Source: Sulfurimonas sp. HSL-1656 (lineage in GTDB: Bacteria > Campylobacterota > Campylobacteria > Campylobacterales > Sulfurimonadaceae). From it: DNA of 64,000 nucleotides. Below are positions 57,604 through 64,000 of the stretch, piece by piece. Each line of letters starts with the position of its first letter. The stretch's first letter is position 1. The DNA is taken from assembly GCF_039645585.1 (NCBI RefSeq), contig NZ_CP147915.1:372001-436000 (forward strand), in the 5' to 3' direction. A program made the translations under genes and the position numbers. Below the pieces are notes generated by a model. The model saw only the letters and a program-made list of their open reading frames with translations. It was not told the origin of the DNA and did no database searches.

Positions 57604-59034
57604 TTAGCACATGTAAGTGGTTTTGAATTCGTAGGCAGTCGGGCGACCTTCGTCCGGCCATACGTCACGTTCAAACTTGTAGTGCTGGTATGCTTCGACG
57701 AACTCTTCCGTGAAGACCGGCTTGAGGAAGTCGTTGTCTGCGATGAGACCTTCCAGCGCTTCGCGAAGGGTATGCGGCATTTGCGGGATACCTTTTGCAC
57801 GGATCTCGTCGAGGGTGAGTTCGAAGAGGTCTTCGTCCATCGGACCGACCGGAACGTCAGCGTTTTTGATACCGTCGAGGCCGGCCATCATCATGACAGC
57901 GAAAGCGAGGTACGGACACGCTGTGGAGTCCGGGAAGCGCATTTCGATACGTGTCGCTTTTTCACCCGCACCGTACGGGATACGGCAGGAAGCGGAGCGG
58001 TTCTGGCTGGAGAACGTCAGGATGCTCGGTGCTTCGAAGCCCGGGATAAGACGCTTGTAGGAGTTGGTAGATGCGTTGGTGAACGCCGCAACCGCTTTAG
58101 CGTGTTTGAAGATACCGCCGATGTAGTTGAGCGCCATCTCGGAGAGGTTACCGTAGTTACCCTCTTTGTAGAAGAGGTTTTTACCGTCTTTCCACAGGGA
58201 CTGGTGCGTGTGCATACCGTTACCGTTGTCACCGAAGAGCGGCTTCGGCATGAACGTTGCTGTTTTGCCGTTGAGGTGTGCGACCATTTTGACGACGTAT
58301 TTGTACTTCTGGACGTTGTCCGCTGCACCGATGATGTCAGAGAAGACGATACCGATCTCGCCCTGGCCCTGTGCGACTTCGTGGTGACCCAGAACGACTT
58401 CAAGACCGACCTGCTCGAGGACCATCATCATTTCGGCACGGAGGTCGACCATGGAGTCTGTCGGCGCTACCGGGAAGTAACCGCCTTTTGTGCCCGGGCG
58501 GTGACCTGTGTTGTAGGTCTCTTCGAAACGGGTGTTGGAGTTCCACTCACCTTCTTCGGTATCGATGCGGTAGCCCGCTTCATTGATGGAGTCGACAAAA
58601 TGGACTTCGTCGAAGATGAAGAATTCGTTTTCAGGACCGAAATAAGCTGCATCGGCGATACCGAGCTCTTCAGCGTGTTTGAGTGCTTTTTTCGCGATGG
58701 AACGCGGGCATTTTTCGTAGAGTTCGCCTTTGTAGATATCGAAAACGTCACAGAAGACGATAATGGTCGGGTCCGCTGTGAACGGGTCGAGGAAAGCCGT
58801 CGGGACGTCTGCTTTCAGGAGCATGTCAGAACGGTTGATCGGCTGCCATGCTTCGATGGAAGAGCCGTCGAACGGGAATCCGTTTGTCAGGTTGCCTTCA
58901 TTGACGGCGCTCATGCGGTATGTGAGGTGGTGCCATGCGCCTTTGATGTCTGTGAAACGGAGGTCGACAAACTGGACGTCGTTCTCTTCACAGTATTTAA
59001 AGAACTCGTCAATGCTGTTAACGAATTTTCCCAT
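57604..59034 (-). CDS. glnA: Glutamine synthetase, type I
   Basis: 476 residues. GSI motifs are present: [19 protein letters not shown], the ATP-binding [15 protein letters not shown] and the glutamate flap NRSASCRIP. In the segment that carries the adenylylated tyrosine in enteric enzymes (NLYDLP) the sequence is MDEDLFELT, with Phe404 in place of Tyr. The same loss is known for Helicobacter. The ATG at 59034 follows AGGAGA; an upstream in-frame ATG at 59076 has no such site. Confidence 0.96.
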   Translation of the reverse strand: MGKFVNSIDEFFKYCEENDVQFVDLRFTDIKGAWHHLTYRMSAVNEGNLTNGFPFDGSSIEAWQPINRSDMLLKADVPTAFLDPFTADPTIIVFCDVFDIYKGELYEKCPRSIAKKALKHAEELGIADAAYFGPENEFFIFDEVHFVDSINEAGYRIDTEEGEWNSNTRFEETYNTGHRPGTKGGYFPVAPTDSMVDLRAEMMMVLEQVGLEVVLGHHEVAQGQGEIGIVFSDIIGAADNVQKYKYVVKMVAHLNGKTATFMPKPLFGDNGNGMHTHQSLWKDGKNLFYKEGNYGNLSEMALNYIGGIFKHAKAVAAFTNASTNSYKRLIPGFEAPSILTFSSQNRSASCRIPYGAGEKATRIEMRFPDSTACPYLAFAVMMMAGLDGIKNADVPVGPMDEDLFELTLDEIRAKGIPQMPHTLREALEGLIADNDFLKPVFTEEFVEAYQHYKFERDVWPDEGRPTAYEFKTTYMC

Positions 59035-59160
59035 TGATTTCTCCTGTGGTGATAATTTGCGGTAAGTATATCTCAATGTCCTTTACGCTTGAGATAATAG
59101 CATGGACAAATTTTAGGCAATTTGTCGCTTTTTGTAGGGAAATGGGGAGGTGGGAGCGTG

Positions 59161-59940
59161 TTACAGCACAGTACTGTAGGCTTTCCTGTTACGGAAGTAT
59201 ACACATTCGGTATACCCGGCCTCCCGGGCAAGGGCCTCTGCCTCATCTCTGAACAGGCCGATCTGCCCCGGCGCATGCGCATCGGAACCGAAGGTGACGG
59301 GAATGCCCCGTTCATAGGCGGCCCTGAGCAGTTCGGGGGAGGGGTAGGCTTCGGCGACGGGCTTGCGGTAGCCCGCGACGTTGATCTCCATCGTCATCCC
59401 CGCCGCGGCAATGGCATCGAGTGCCGGACCCGCGATGGAGACGATGTCGCGTTCGGGCATGAATTTGAAGACCTTGATGAGGTCGAGGTGGCCGACGATG
59501 TCGAAGTGGCCGCTACGTGCCATGGCTTCGACCTGCCCGAAATAGCGTTCCCAGATGACGTCGATGTTTTCGTGCTCGTACTGGCCGATGAACTCGGGGT
59601 TGTCGAAGCCCCAATCGTCGAGGAAGTGTACGGAACCGATAAGGTAGTCGACGTCGGCACCCAGCACCCTTTCGTCCATATGCCCCTCAAGGTAGTCGAC
59701 TTCGTAGCCGAAAAGGATGTCAATGCTGCCCTCGTACTTCGTCCGCGCGTCCATGACCATGGCGTGGTAGTGCTCCATTTCCTCGAACTTCATGCGGTAC
59801 TTTGGGTCGAACTCCATCGGGGCGTGGTCGGAAAAGCCGAAAACGTCGATACCCGCCGCGACGGCTGCGGCGACGTATTCGTCTACCGAGCCTTCGGCAT
59901 GGTTGCAGAGTGTCGTATGGTTGTGCAGGTCGATTTTCAT
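59161..59940 (-). CDS. PHP-domain histidinol-phosphatase-like protein
   Basis: 259 residues. Metal-binding residues of the PHP fold are clear: KIDLHNHTTLCNHAEG at the start, FSDHAP, a GYEVDYLEG, IGSVHFLDDWGFDN, HFDIVGHLDLIK and the C-terminal GSDAHAPGQIGLF. HisK/HisJ-type histidinol phosphatases of the PHP family look like this, but substrates of such proteins vary. The left end of the dumbbell element copy B begins 18 bases upstream of its ATG. Confidence 0.85.
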   Translation of the reverse strand: MKIDLHNHTTLCNHAEGSVDEYVAAAVAAGIDVFGFSDHAPMEFDPKYRMKFEEMEHYHAMVMDARTKYEGSIDILFGYEVDYLEGHMDERVLGADVDYLIGSVHFLDDWGFDNPEFIGQYEHENIDVIWERYFGQVEAMARSGHFDIVGHLDLIKVFKFMPERDIVSIAGPALDAIAAAGMTMEINVAGYRKPVAEAYPSPELLRAAYERGIPVTFGSDAHAPGQIGLFRDEAEALAREAGYTECVYFRNRKAYSTVL

Positions 59941-59952
59941 AGCTTTAATCCC

Positions 59953-59958
59953 ATATTA
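59953..59958 (-). promoter_or_regulatory. -10-like box (TAATAT) for the PHP gene
   Basis: TAATAT on the minus strand, directly abutting dumbbell element copy B, 12 bases before the ATG. The expected transcription start gives a leader of only a few bases. Confidence 0.4.
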
Positions 59959-60227
59959 GGGCACCTCTAAAAGCCCTGTACGGTCTCAGCGCTGCAGAGA
60001 AAAGTCATAATCAAGGCGACGTTTTGAAGGCCTGGCCGTAGCCAAGTCGAAAAGCGGCAACGCCGAGTATGGCTTTTCTCTGCAGCGCCCTGCGGGAGGG
60101 CTTTTGAAGCACGACCTTTCCTCTGTGTTCGTTTTGACTTAGCTACGGCTAGGCCTGCACCGAAAACATAGAAAATCTCACGCTTCAAAAACCCTCTGAG
60201 ATCCGTACAGGGTTTTTAGAAGTGCCC
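59959..60227. repeat. Dumbbell palindromic element, copy B
   Basis: A 269-bp non-coding element in the 359-base gap between the PHP gene and the U32 gene. Arms 59959-59983 and 60203-60227 pair over 25 positions (one mismatch, one G-U). Domain 1: 59989-60004 with 60073-60088, 16 bp perfect. Domain 2: 60096-60110 with 60182-60196, 15 positions, one mismatch. Loop-loop complement: 60028-60048 with 60136-60156, 21 positions with one G-U and one mismatch. ATTA flanks both ends. The core matches copy A at 38311-38580. Confidence 0.85.
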
Positions 60228-60268
60228 ATTAGTTATGCCATTATAGGATGCGTATCAAGAAGGTCGGG

Positions 60269-60274
60269 TAAAAT
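60269..60274 (+). promoter_or_regulatory. -10-like box (TAAAAT) for the U32 gene
   Basis: TAAAAT 25 bases before the ATG at 60300, in the remaining AT-rich part of the gap to the right of copy B. Confidence 0.4.
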
Positions 60275-60299
60275 ACGCAAAAAGATTCAAAGAAAAAGA

Positions 60300-61589
60300 A
60301 TGCATAAAGTTGAACTACTCTCCCCGGCGGGCAACCTGGAGAAACTCAAGATCGCTATCGACTTCGGGGCCGACGCCGTCTACGGCGGGGTCAGCCACTT
60401 CTCGCTGCGGATCCGTTCGGGCAAAGAATTTACGATGGAGAGCTTCAAAGAGGGGATCGACTATGCCCATCAAAGGGGCAAAAAGGTCTACGCGACCATC
60501 AACGGCTTCCCCTTCAACTCCCAGCTGAACCTGCTGGAGAAGCACATCCTTGCGATGGCGGAGCTGGAACCCGACGCCTTTATCGTGGCGACCCCGGGCG
60601 TCCTGCAGCTGGCGCACAAACTCGCGCCGCAGATCCCGCTGCACCTCTCGACCCAGGCCAACGTCATGAACGTGCTCGACGCGAAGGTCTACTACGAGAT
60701 GGGGGCGCGCCGCATCATTGCCGCCCGGGAGATCTCGCTCAGGGATCTCAAGCAGATCAAAACGGAGCTGCCGGACCTTGAACTCGAGGTCTTCGTCCAC
60801 GGCTCGATGTGTTTCGCCTACAGCGGCCGCTGCCTTATCTCGACCGTGCAGAGCGGCCGTGTCCCCAACCGCGGCAGCTGCGCCAACGACTGCCGCTTTC
60901 CCTATGAGCTCTACGCGGCGAACCCGGAGACGGGGACGCTGTTCCGGCTGGAGGAGGACCCGGGCATCGGGACCTATATCATGAACTCGAAGGATCTCAA
61001 CCTCGCCTCGCACATCAAGGAGATCATCGATGCCGGGGCGGTCGACTCGCTCAAGATCGAGGGGCGGACGAAGGCAAGCTACTATGCCGCCATCACCGCC
61101 AAGGCGTACCGCATGGCCATTGATGACTACTATGCTGGCCTGGAACCGAGCGAACGCTACCAGGAGGAGCTGAACACGATGCAGAACCGCGGTTTTACCG
61201 ACGCCTACCTCGTCAACCGCCCCTTCGAGAAACACGACACCCAGAGCCTCGATTTCACGATGCAGATGGGGACCCACCAGGTGAGCGGCATGGTCACCGA
61301 AGACGGCGAACATTTCCTCTGCAAGTACACGACCCGTCCCGGGGACGAGGCGGAGATCGTTGCGCCTTCCGACGCCGTTCTCTCCCCCTATACGAACGAG
61401 TACGGTTCGATCTACGAGCGCGACGGCCGCTGGTATGTCCGTTTTGACAAGCTCGTCGCGGAAAACGGCCGGGAGTGGGAAGCGGTGCACAGCGGCAACG
61501 TCAACCCCATTGCCCTGCCGGGCAGACTGCCCCAATACTGCTTCCTGCGTATCCCCGCCGACGGGATCGACCAGTCGCCGCCCGTATAG
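60300..61589 (+). CDS. trhP: U32-family protein, probable tRNA U34 hydroxylation enzyme TrhP
   Basis: 429 residues. The U32 core begins ELLSPAGNLEKLKIAIDFGADAVYGG. The iron-sulfur cysteine block is FVHGSMCFAYSGRCLISTVQSG..RGSCANDCRFPY, followed by IMNSKDLNLA and SLKIEGRTKASYY. In E. coli the YegQ/TrhP member makes 5-hydroxyuridine at tRNA wobble position 34; UbiU/V-type members act in ubiquinone synthesis. Length and C-terminal beta-domain favour TrhP. An older name for this group is collagenase-like PrtC. Confidence 0.8.
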   Translation: MHKVELLSPAGNLEKLKIAIDFGADAVYGGVSHFSLRIRSGKEFTMESFKEGIDYAHQRGKKVYATINGFPFNSQLNLLEKHILAMAELEPDAFIVATPGVLQLAHKLAPQIPLHLSTQANVMNVLDAKVYYEMGARRIIAAREISLRDLKQIKTELPDLELEVFVHGSMCFAYSGRCLISTVQSGRVPNRGSCANDCRFPYELYAANPETGTLFRLEEDPGIGTYIMNSKDLNLASHIKEIIDAGAVDSLKIEGRTKASYYAAITAKAYRMAIDDYYAGLEPSERYQEELNTMQNRGFTDAYLVNRPFEKHDTQSLDFTMQMGTHQVSGMVTEDGEHFLCKYTTRPGDEAEIVAPSDAVLSPYTNEYGSIYERDGRWYVRFDKLVAENGREWEAVHSGNVNPIALPGRLPQYCFLRIPADGIDQSPPV

Positions 61590-61619
61590 CGGCGCCGCTA
61601 ACGCCCGCCGTGAATTCGC

Positions 61620-61625
61620 TATAAT
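61620..61625 (+). promoter_or_regulatory. -10 box (TATAAT) for purE
   Basis: TATAAT 27 bases before the purE ATG at 61653, after the U32 gene stop. Confidence 0.55.
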
Positions 61626-61652
61626 TCCGCATCCAAAATACAAGGGCATGAA

Positions 61653-62147
61653 ATGAAATTCGTTTCTATCATTATCGGATCCAAGAGTGACTATGACGTC
61701 ATGAAGTCGTGCGCGGATACGCTGGAAACTTTCGGCGTGCAGTATGAGCTGATCATCTCTTCGGCGCACCGTTCGCCGGAACGTACCAAAGAGTACATCC
61801 GCGAAGCGGAAGAGAAGGGGGCCCAGGTCTTCATCGCCGCAGCGGGCATGGCGGCGCACCTTGCGGGCGTCCTGGCGTCCAAAACGGTCAAACCGATCAT
61901 CGGCGTACCGATGAGTGCCTCGGCGCTGAGCGGCATCGACGCGCTCCTCTCTACCGTCCAGATGCCGGCAGGCATGCCGGTCGCGACCGTGGCCATCGGC
62001 AAAGCGGGTGCGATCAACTCGGCCTATCTCGCGATGCAGATCATGGCCCTTGAGAACGAGGACCTGCGCATCAAGCTCCAGGAAGACCGTGTCGCCAAGG
62101 CGAAAAAAGTCGAGATGGACTCCCTCGAGATCGAGACGAAGCTGTAA
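61653..62147 (+). CDS. purE: N5-carboxyaminoimidazole ribonucleotide mutase
   Basis: 164 residues, class I PurE. The signature is complete: IIGSKSDYDVMKSCADTLETFG, ISSAHRSPERT, FIAAAGMAAHLAGVLA and PIIGVPMSASALSGIDALLSTVQMPAG. It catalyses the mutase step of purine synthesis. It is followed without a gap by a DUF89 phosphatase gene. Confidence 0.97.
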   Translation: MKFVSIIIGSKSDYDVMKSCADTLETFGVQYELIISSAHRSPERTKEYIREAEEKGAQVFIAAAGMAAHLAGVLASKTVKPIIGVPMSASALSGIDALLSTVQMPAGMPVATVAIGKAGAINSAYLAMQIMALENEDLRIKLQEDRVAKAKKVEMDSLEIETKL

Positions 62148-63005
62148 ATGAAAATCGAAAATGCCTGCGTTGAGTGTATCATCGGTCAAAGTCTGCGCGT
62201 AGCGGACGCGATCGGTGCCGACGCGGCACTTCGCAAGAAGATCAACGATGACGTTTTGGCAATGTCGAAGGATTTCGATTTTGCCAAGTCGCCGCCGGAA
62301 GTCGCCCGGGAAGTCTACGAGCACCTGGCCGTGCTCGCCGGGAAAAAAGACCTCTACGATGAGGTCAAGCGCCACTCCTCCGAAAAAGCGAAAACCTTCA
62401 TTCCGTTCCTGCGCGGACAGATCGCCAAGGCCGAAGATCCCTTCCTGACGGCGGTCAAAGTCGCCGTCGCGGGGAACGTCATCGACCTGGCCGCGGAGGT
62501 GAGCTTCGACCTCGATACGGAAATCGACAAGCTCTTCCATACCCACTTTGCCCACGACGACGTGGATGCATTGCGCGAGCGCCTTGCCGGGGCGAAGACG
62601 CTGCTCTATATCGGCGATAACGCCGGCGAGCATCTTTTTGACGCCCTGGCCATCGAGGCCGTTGCCGCGCTCTACCCGCAGCTCGCGATCACCTACATGA
62701 CCCGCGGCAAGCCGATCATCAACGACGTCACCTTCGACGAGGCGATGGCGGACGGGTTGGCGGAGGTCGCGACCCTCGTCGACAGCGGCGTCGACACCCC
62801 GGGCTTCGTCTACGAGCGCGCGTCGGAGGAGGCGCAGCGCCTTTTCGATGAGAGCGACGTGGTGCTCACCAAGGGGATGGGCAACTACGAATGCCTCTCC
62901 CCCTCACCGCGCGGCGACCTCGTCTACCTGCTCAAGGTCAAATGCAACGTCGTCTCGCGTTCCATCGGCGCGGAGATCGGCAGCATTATCTGCAAACTCG
63001 TCTGA
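62148..63005 (+). CDS. DUF89/ARMT1-like damage-control phosphatase (subfamily I type)
   Basis: 285 residues. The N-terminal CVECIIGQ cysteine pair, LLYIGDNAGEHLFDALAI (metal-binding Asp-Asn), TYMTRGKPIINDVT and VVLTKGMGNYECLS are the family marks. DUF89 enzymes dephosphorylate damaged or surplus phosphometabolites. The substrate of this subgroup is unclear. Its ATG follows the purE TAA with no gap, so the two are probably co-translated, which suggests a purine-related substrate as an inference. Confidence 0.85.
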   Translation: MKIENACVECIIGQSLRVADAIGADAALRKKINDDVLAMSKDFDFAKSPPEVAREVYEHLAVLAGKKDLYDEVKRHSSEKAKTFIPFLRGQIAKAEDPFLTAVKVAVAGNVIDLAAEVSFDLDTEIDKLFHTHFAHDDVDALRERLAGAKTLLYIGDNAGEHLFDALAIEAVAALYPQLAITYMTRGKPIINDVTFDEAMADGLAEVATLVDSGVDTPGFVYERASEEAQRLFDESDVVLTKGMGNYECLSPSPRGDLVYLLKVKCNVVSRSIGAEIGSIICKLV

Positions 63006-63070
63006 CCTCTTGCCCGTTTTTAGGGCCTCTGCGTCCGATTATGGTATGGTTTCATTATGAAAGGACTGCC

Positions 63071-63394
63071 ATGACGGGTGAAATGATGATCAAGTATATA
63101 GTACTCTGCGACGCCGATCTGGAGATCAGCGTGACGTTGGCGGATCTGCTCCAGAACGAAGCGGTGGCACGGGCTATCAAAAATGCCTACGCCAAGGGCA
63201 AAAGGGATATCGAGGCCGTGGTCATGGAACCCGGTGCACTGACGATCAAAAATAAAAAAGCACTACAGACCGTCACCATCCCCAAAGAGAGTTTCATGGA
63301 TGCACTGACCCTCGCCGAAGAGGATGCGAAAGCCAAAAAACTGCTCAAGAAGGGGTGCGACCGTATCGAGATCGTCGATATCGAAACCATCTGA
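63071..63394 (+). CDS. Small hypothetical protein
   Basis: 107 residues (MTGEMMIKYIVLCDADLEISV...), an alpha/beta mix with two Lys-rich stretches. AAGGA lies 5 bases before the ATG at 63071; ATGs at 63083 and 63086 are alternatives. A terminator hairpin follows. I do not recognise the family. Confidence 0.65.
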   Translation: MTGEMMIKYIVLCDADLEISVTLADLLQNEAVARAIKNAYAKGKRDIEAVVMEPGALTIKNKKALQTVTIPKESFMDALTLAEEDAKAKKLLKKGCDRIEIVDIETI

Positions 63395-63395
63395 G

Positions 63396-63414
63396 ACGGG
63401 GTCGATCCCGTTTT
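63396..63414 (+). terminator. Intrinsic terminator
   Basis: ACGGG-GTCGAT-CCCGT stem-loop followed by TTTT, directly after the stop at 63394. Confidence 0.65.
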
Positions 63415-63510
63415 TGTGCTATGATGGGGGAAGCATTGCGCTTCTTCGCATGCTCAACCTTCAAGATTAAGTCTCCTGACTAACTGCCCCGTATTATTCT
63501 TCTATTTAAT

Positions 63511-63530
63511 AAAAATCATTATCATTTTAT
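63511..63530 (+). promoter_or_regulatory. Possible Fur box before the ABC exporter gene
   Basis: AAAAATCATTATCATTTTAT contains the half-site ATCATTATC plus a repeated CATT, resembling the Fur consensus (three GATAAT/ATTATC-type hexamers). It lies 29 bases before the ATG at 63559 within an AT-rich stretch. The left half of the site is weak. Confidence 0.4.
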
Positions 63531-63558
63531 ATAAAAATCCTTTTTCGGAAAGCGCTGT

Positions 63559-64000
63559 ATGAACGTCACAAAGATTGTGCTTGAGAATATCAGGCGAATT
63601 GTCAGGGAAGACCGCCGCAACATCTTCTACCTGGTCTACTACTCCGCCATCGAAGCGGTGCTGGTTCTCTCGATCCCGCTTGCCTCCTCCTTTGTCATCA
63701 ACAGTGTTCTGGCGCATGCCGCAATCTCGCTCGTGATGCTGGGCTTTGTCGTGATCGTTATGTTTGTCCTGGTGACGATGCTGCAGGTGATCAAGGAGTA
63801 CATTATCGAGAACTTCCAGCAGCGGGTGTTTCTGAAAACGGGTATCCAGGTTGCCACGATGGCGGTGTCATACCGGGGAAGCGACGCCGTGCAGGAACAC
63901 GGAAAGTACATGAACTACTTTTTCGACATCGCGGCCATTCAGAAGTTCTTTCCCATCCTGCTCCTGGACGGGGTCGGTCTGGCGGCCAAGATTGTCGTCA
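63559..64000 (+). CDS. ABC exporter, membrane domain (cut by window edge)
   Basis: 147 residues visible, running off the right edge. The start (MNVTKIVLENIRRIVREDRRNIFYLVYYSAIEAVL) and the first helices (LSIPLASSFVINSVL; ISLVMLGFVVIVMFVLVTML) match the type I secretion/toxin exporter transmembrane domain, ending in the QRVFLKTG coupling region. The ATPase part would lie outside the window. Whether it is fused to a peptidase or only an ATPase cannot be told. Confidence 0.75.
   Translation, partial: MNVTKIVLENIRRIVREDRRNIFYLVYYSAIEAVLVLSIPLASSFVINSVLAHAAISLVMLGFVVIVMFVLVTMLQVIKEYIIENFQQRVFLKTGIQVATMAVSYRGSDAVQEHGKYMNYFFDIAAIQKFFPILLLDGVGLAAKIVV

Overview
The window reads as a chromosomal segment of a free-living Campylobacterota (former Epsilonproteobacteria), most likely a Sulfurimonas-like chemolithotroph. 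The reasons are the Rieske/cytochrome b/di-haem cytochrome c petABC set, the tRNA Thr-Tyr-Gly-Thr-tuf-rpmG-trnW-secE-nusG-rplKAJL-rpoB-rpoC-rpsL-rpsG-fusA block with rpoB and rpoC as separate genes (they are fused in Helicobacter), a glutamine synthetase with no adenylylation tyrosine, and Helicobacter-like BioF, MoaA and MnmG sequences. The base composition is clearly GC-rich, which is unusual for the group. No phage, insertion sequence, CRISPR array, rRNA gene or secretion island is visible.

Layout. 1-4.8 kb: a partial hypothetical gene, an unknown lipoprotein, a small acidic protein, tRNA-Ser, mnmG and a coupled unknown gene. 4.9-9.5 kb: petABC, then moaA and queE. 9.5-17.7 kb: an envelope region with an orphan membrane-tethered TAXI-type receptor, two small outer-membrane genes, a large HExxH-propeller-barrel protein, rlmB, a Sel1-phospholipase A protein, a thioredoxin and yaaA. 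17.8-35.1 kb: the translation/transcription block. 35.1-38.3 kb (minus): DUF3108-like, bpt, a lipoprotein and prfB. 38.6-45.7 kb: panC, ftsI, ftsW, murG, a DedA protein and two hypotheticals. 45.8-54.5 kb: a tightly coupled plus-strand run alaS, membrane protein, maf, M48 lipoprotein, bioF, ABC ATPase, PBP1a, then a small outer-membrane protein. 54.8-60 kb (minus): leuA, a soluble histidine kinase, glnA and a PHP phosphatase. 60.3-64 kb: a U32 tRNA hydroxylase-like gene, purE, a DUF89 phosphatase, a small unknown and the start of an ABC exporter.

The most unusual content is non-coding. Two copies of a ~270-bp element (38311-38580 and 59959-60227) share a conserved core and the same fold: a 25-bp outer stem, two internal hairpin domains, and loops complementary to each other. 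The stem sequences differ between copies while pairing is kept. Both sit between divergent genes. Two loci (9470-9565 and 39605-39680) carry heptanucleotide tandem arrays of the form TAAGnGn that begin at, or contain, the stop codons of adjacent genes. A third locus (54561-54779) carries a 120-bp direct repeat with internal hairpins. Several genes have a -10 box placed so that transcription would begin at the start codon (candidate leaderless mRNAs).

All calls come from reading the sequence and from family knowledge; no database search or structure computation was run.
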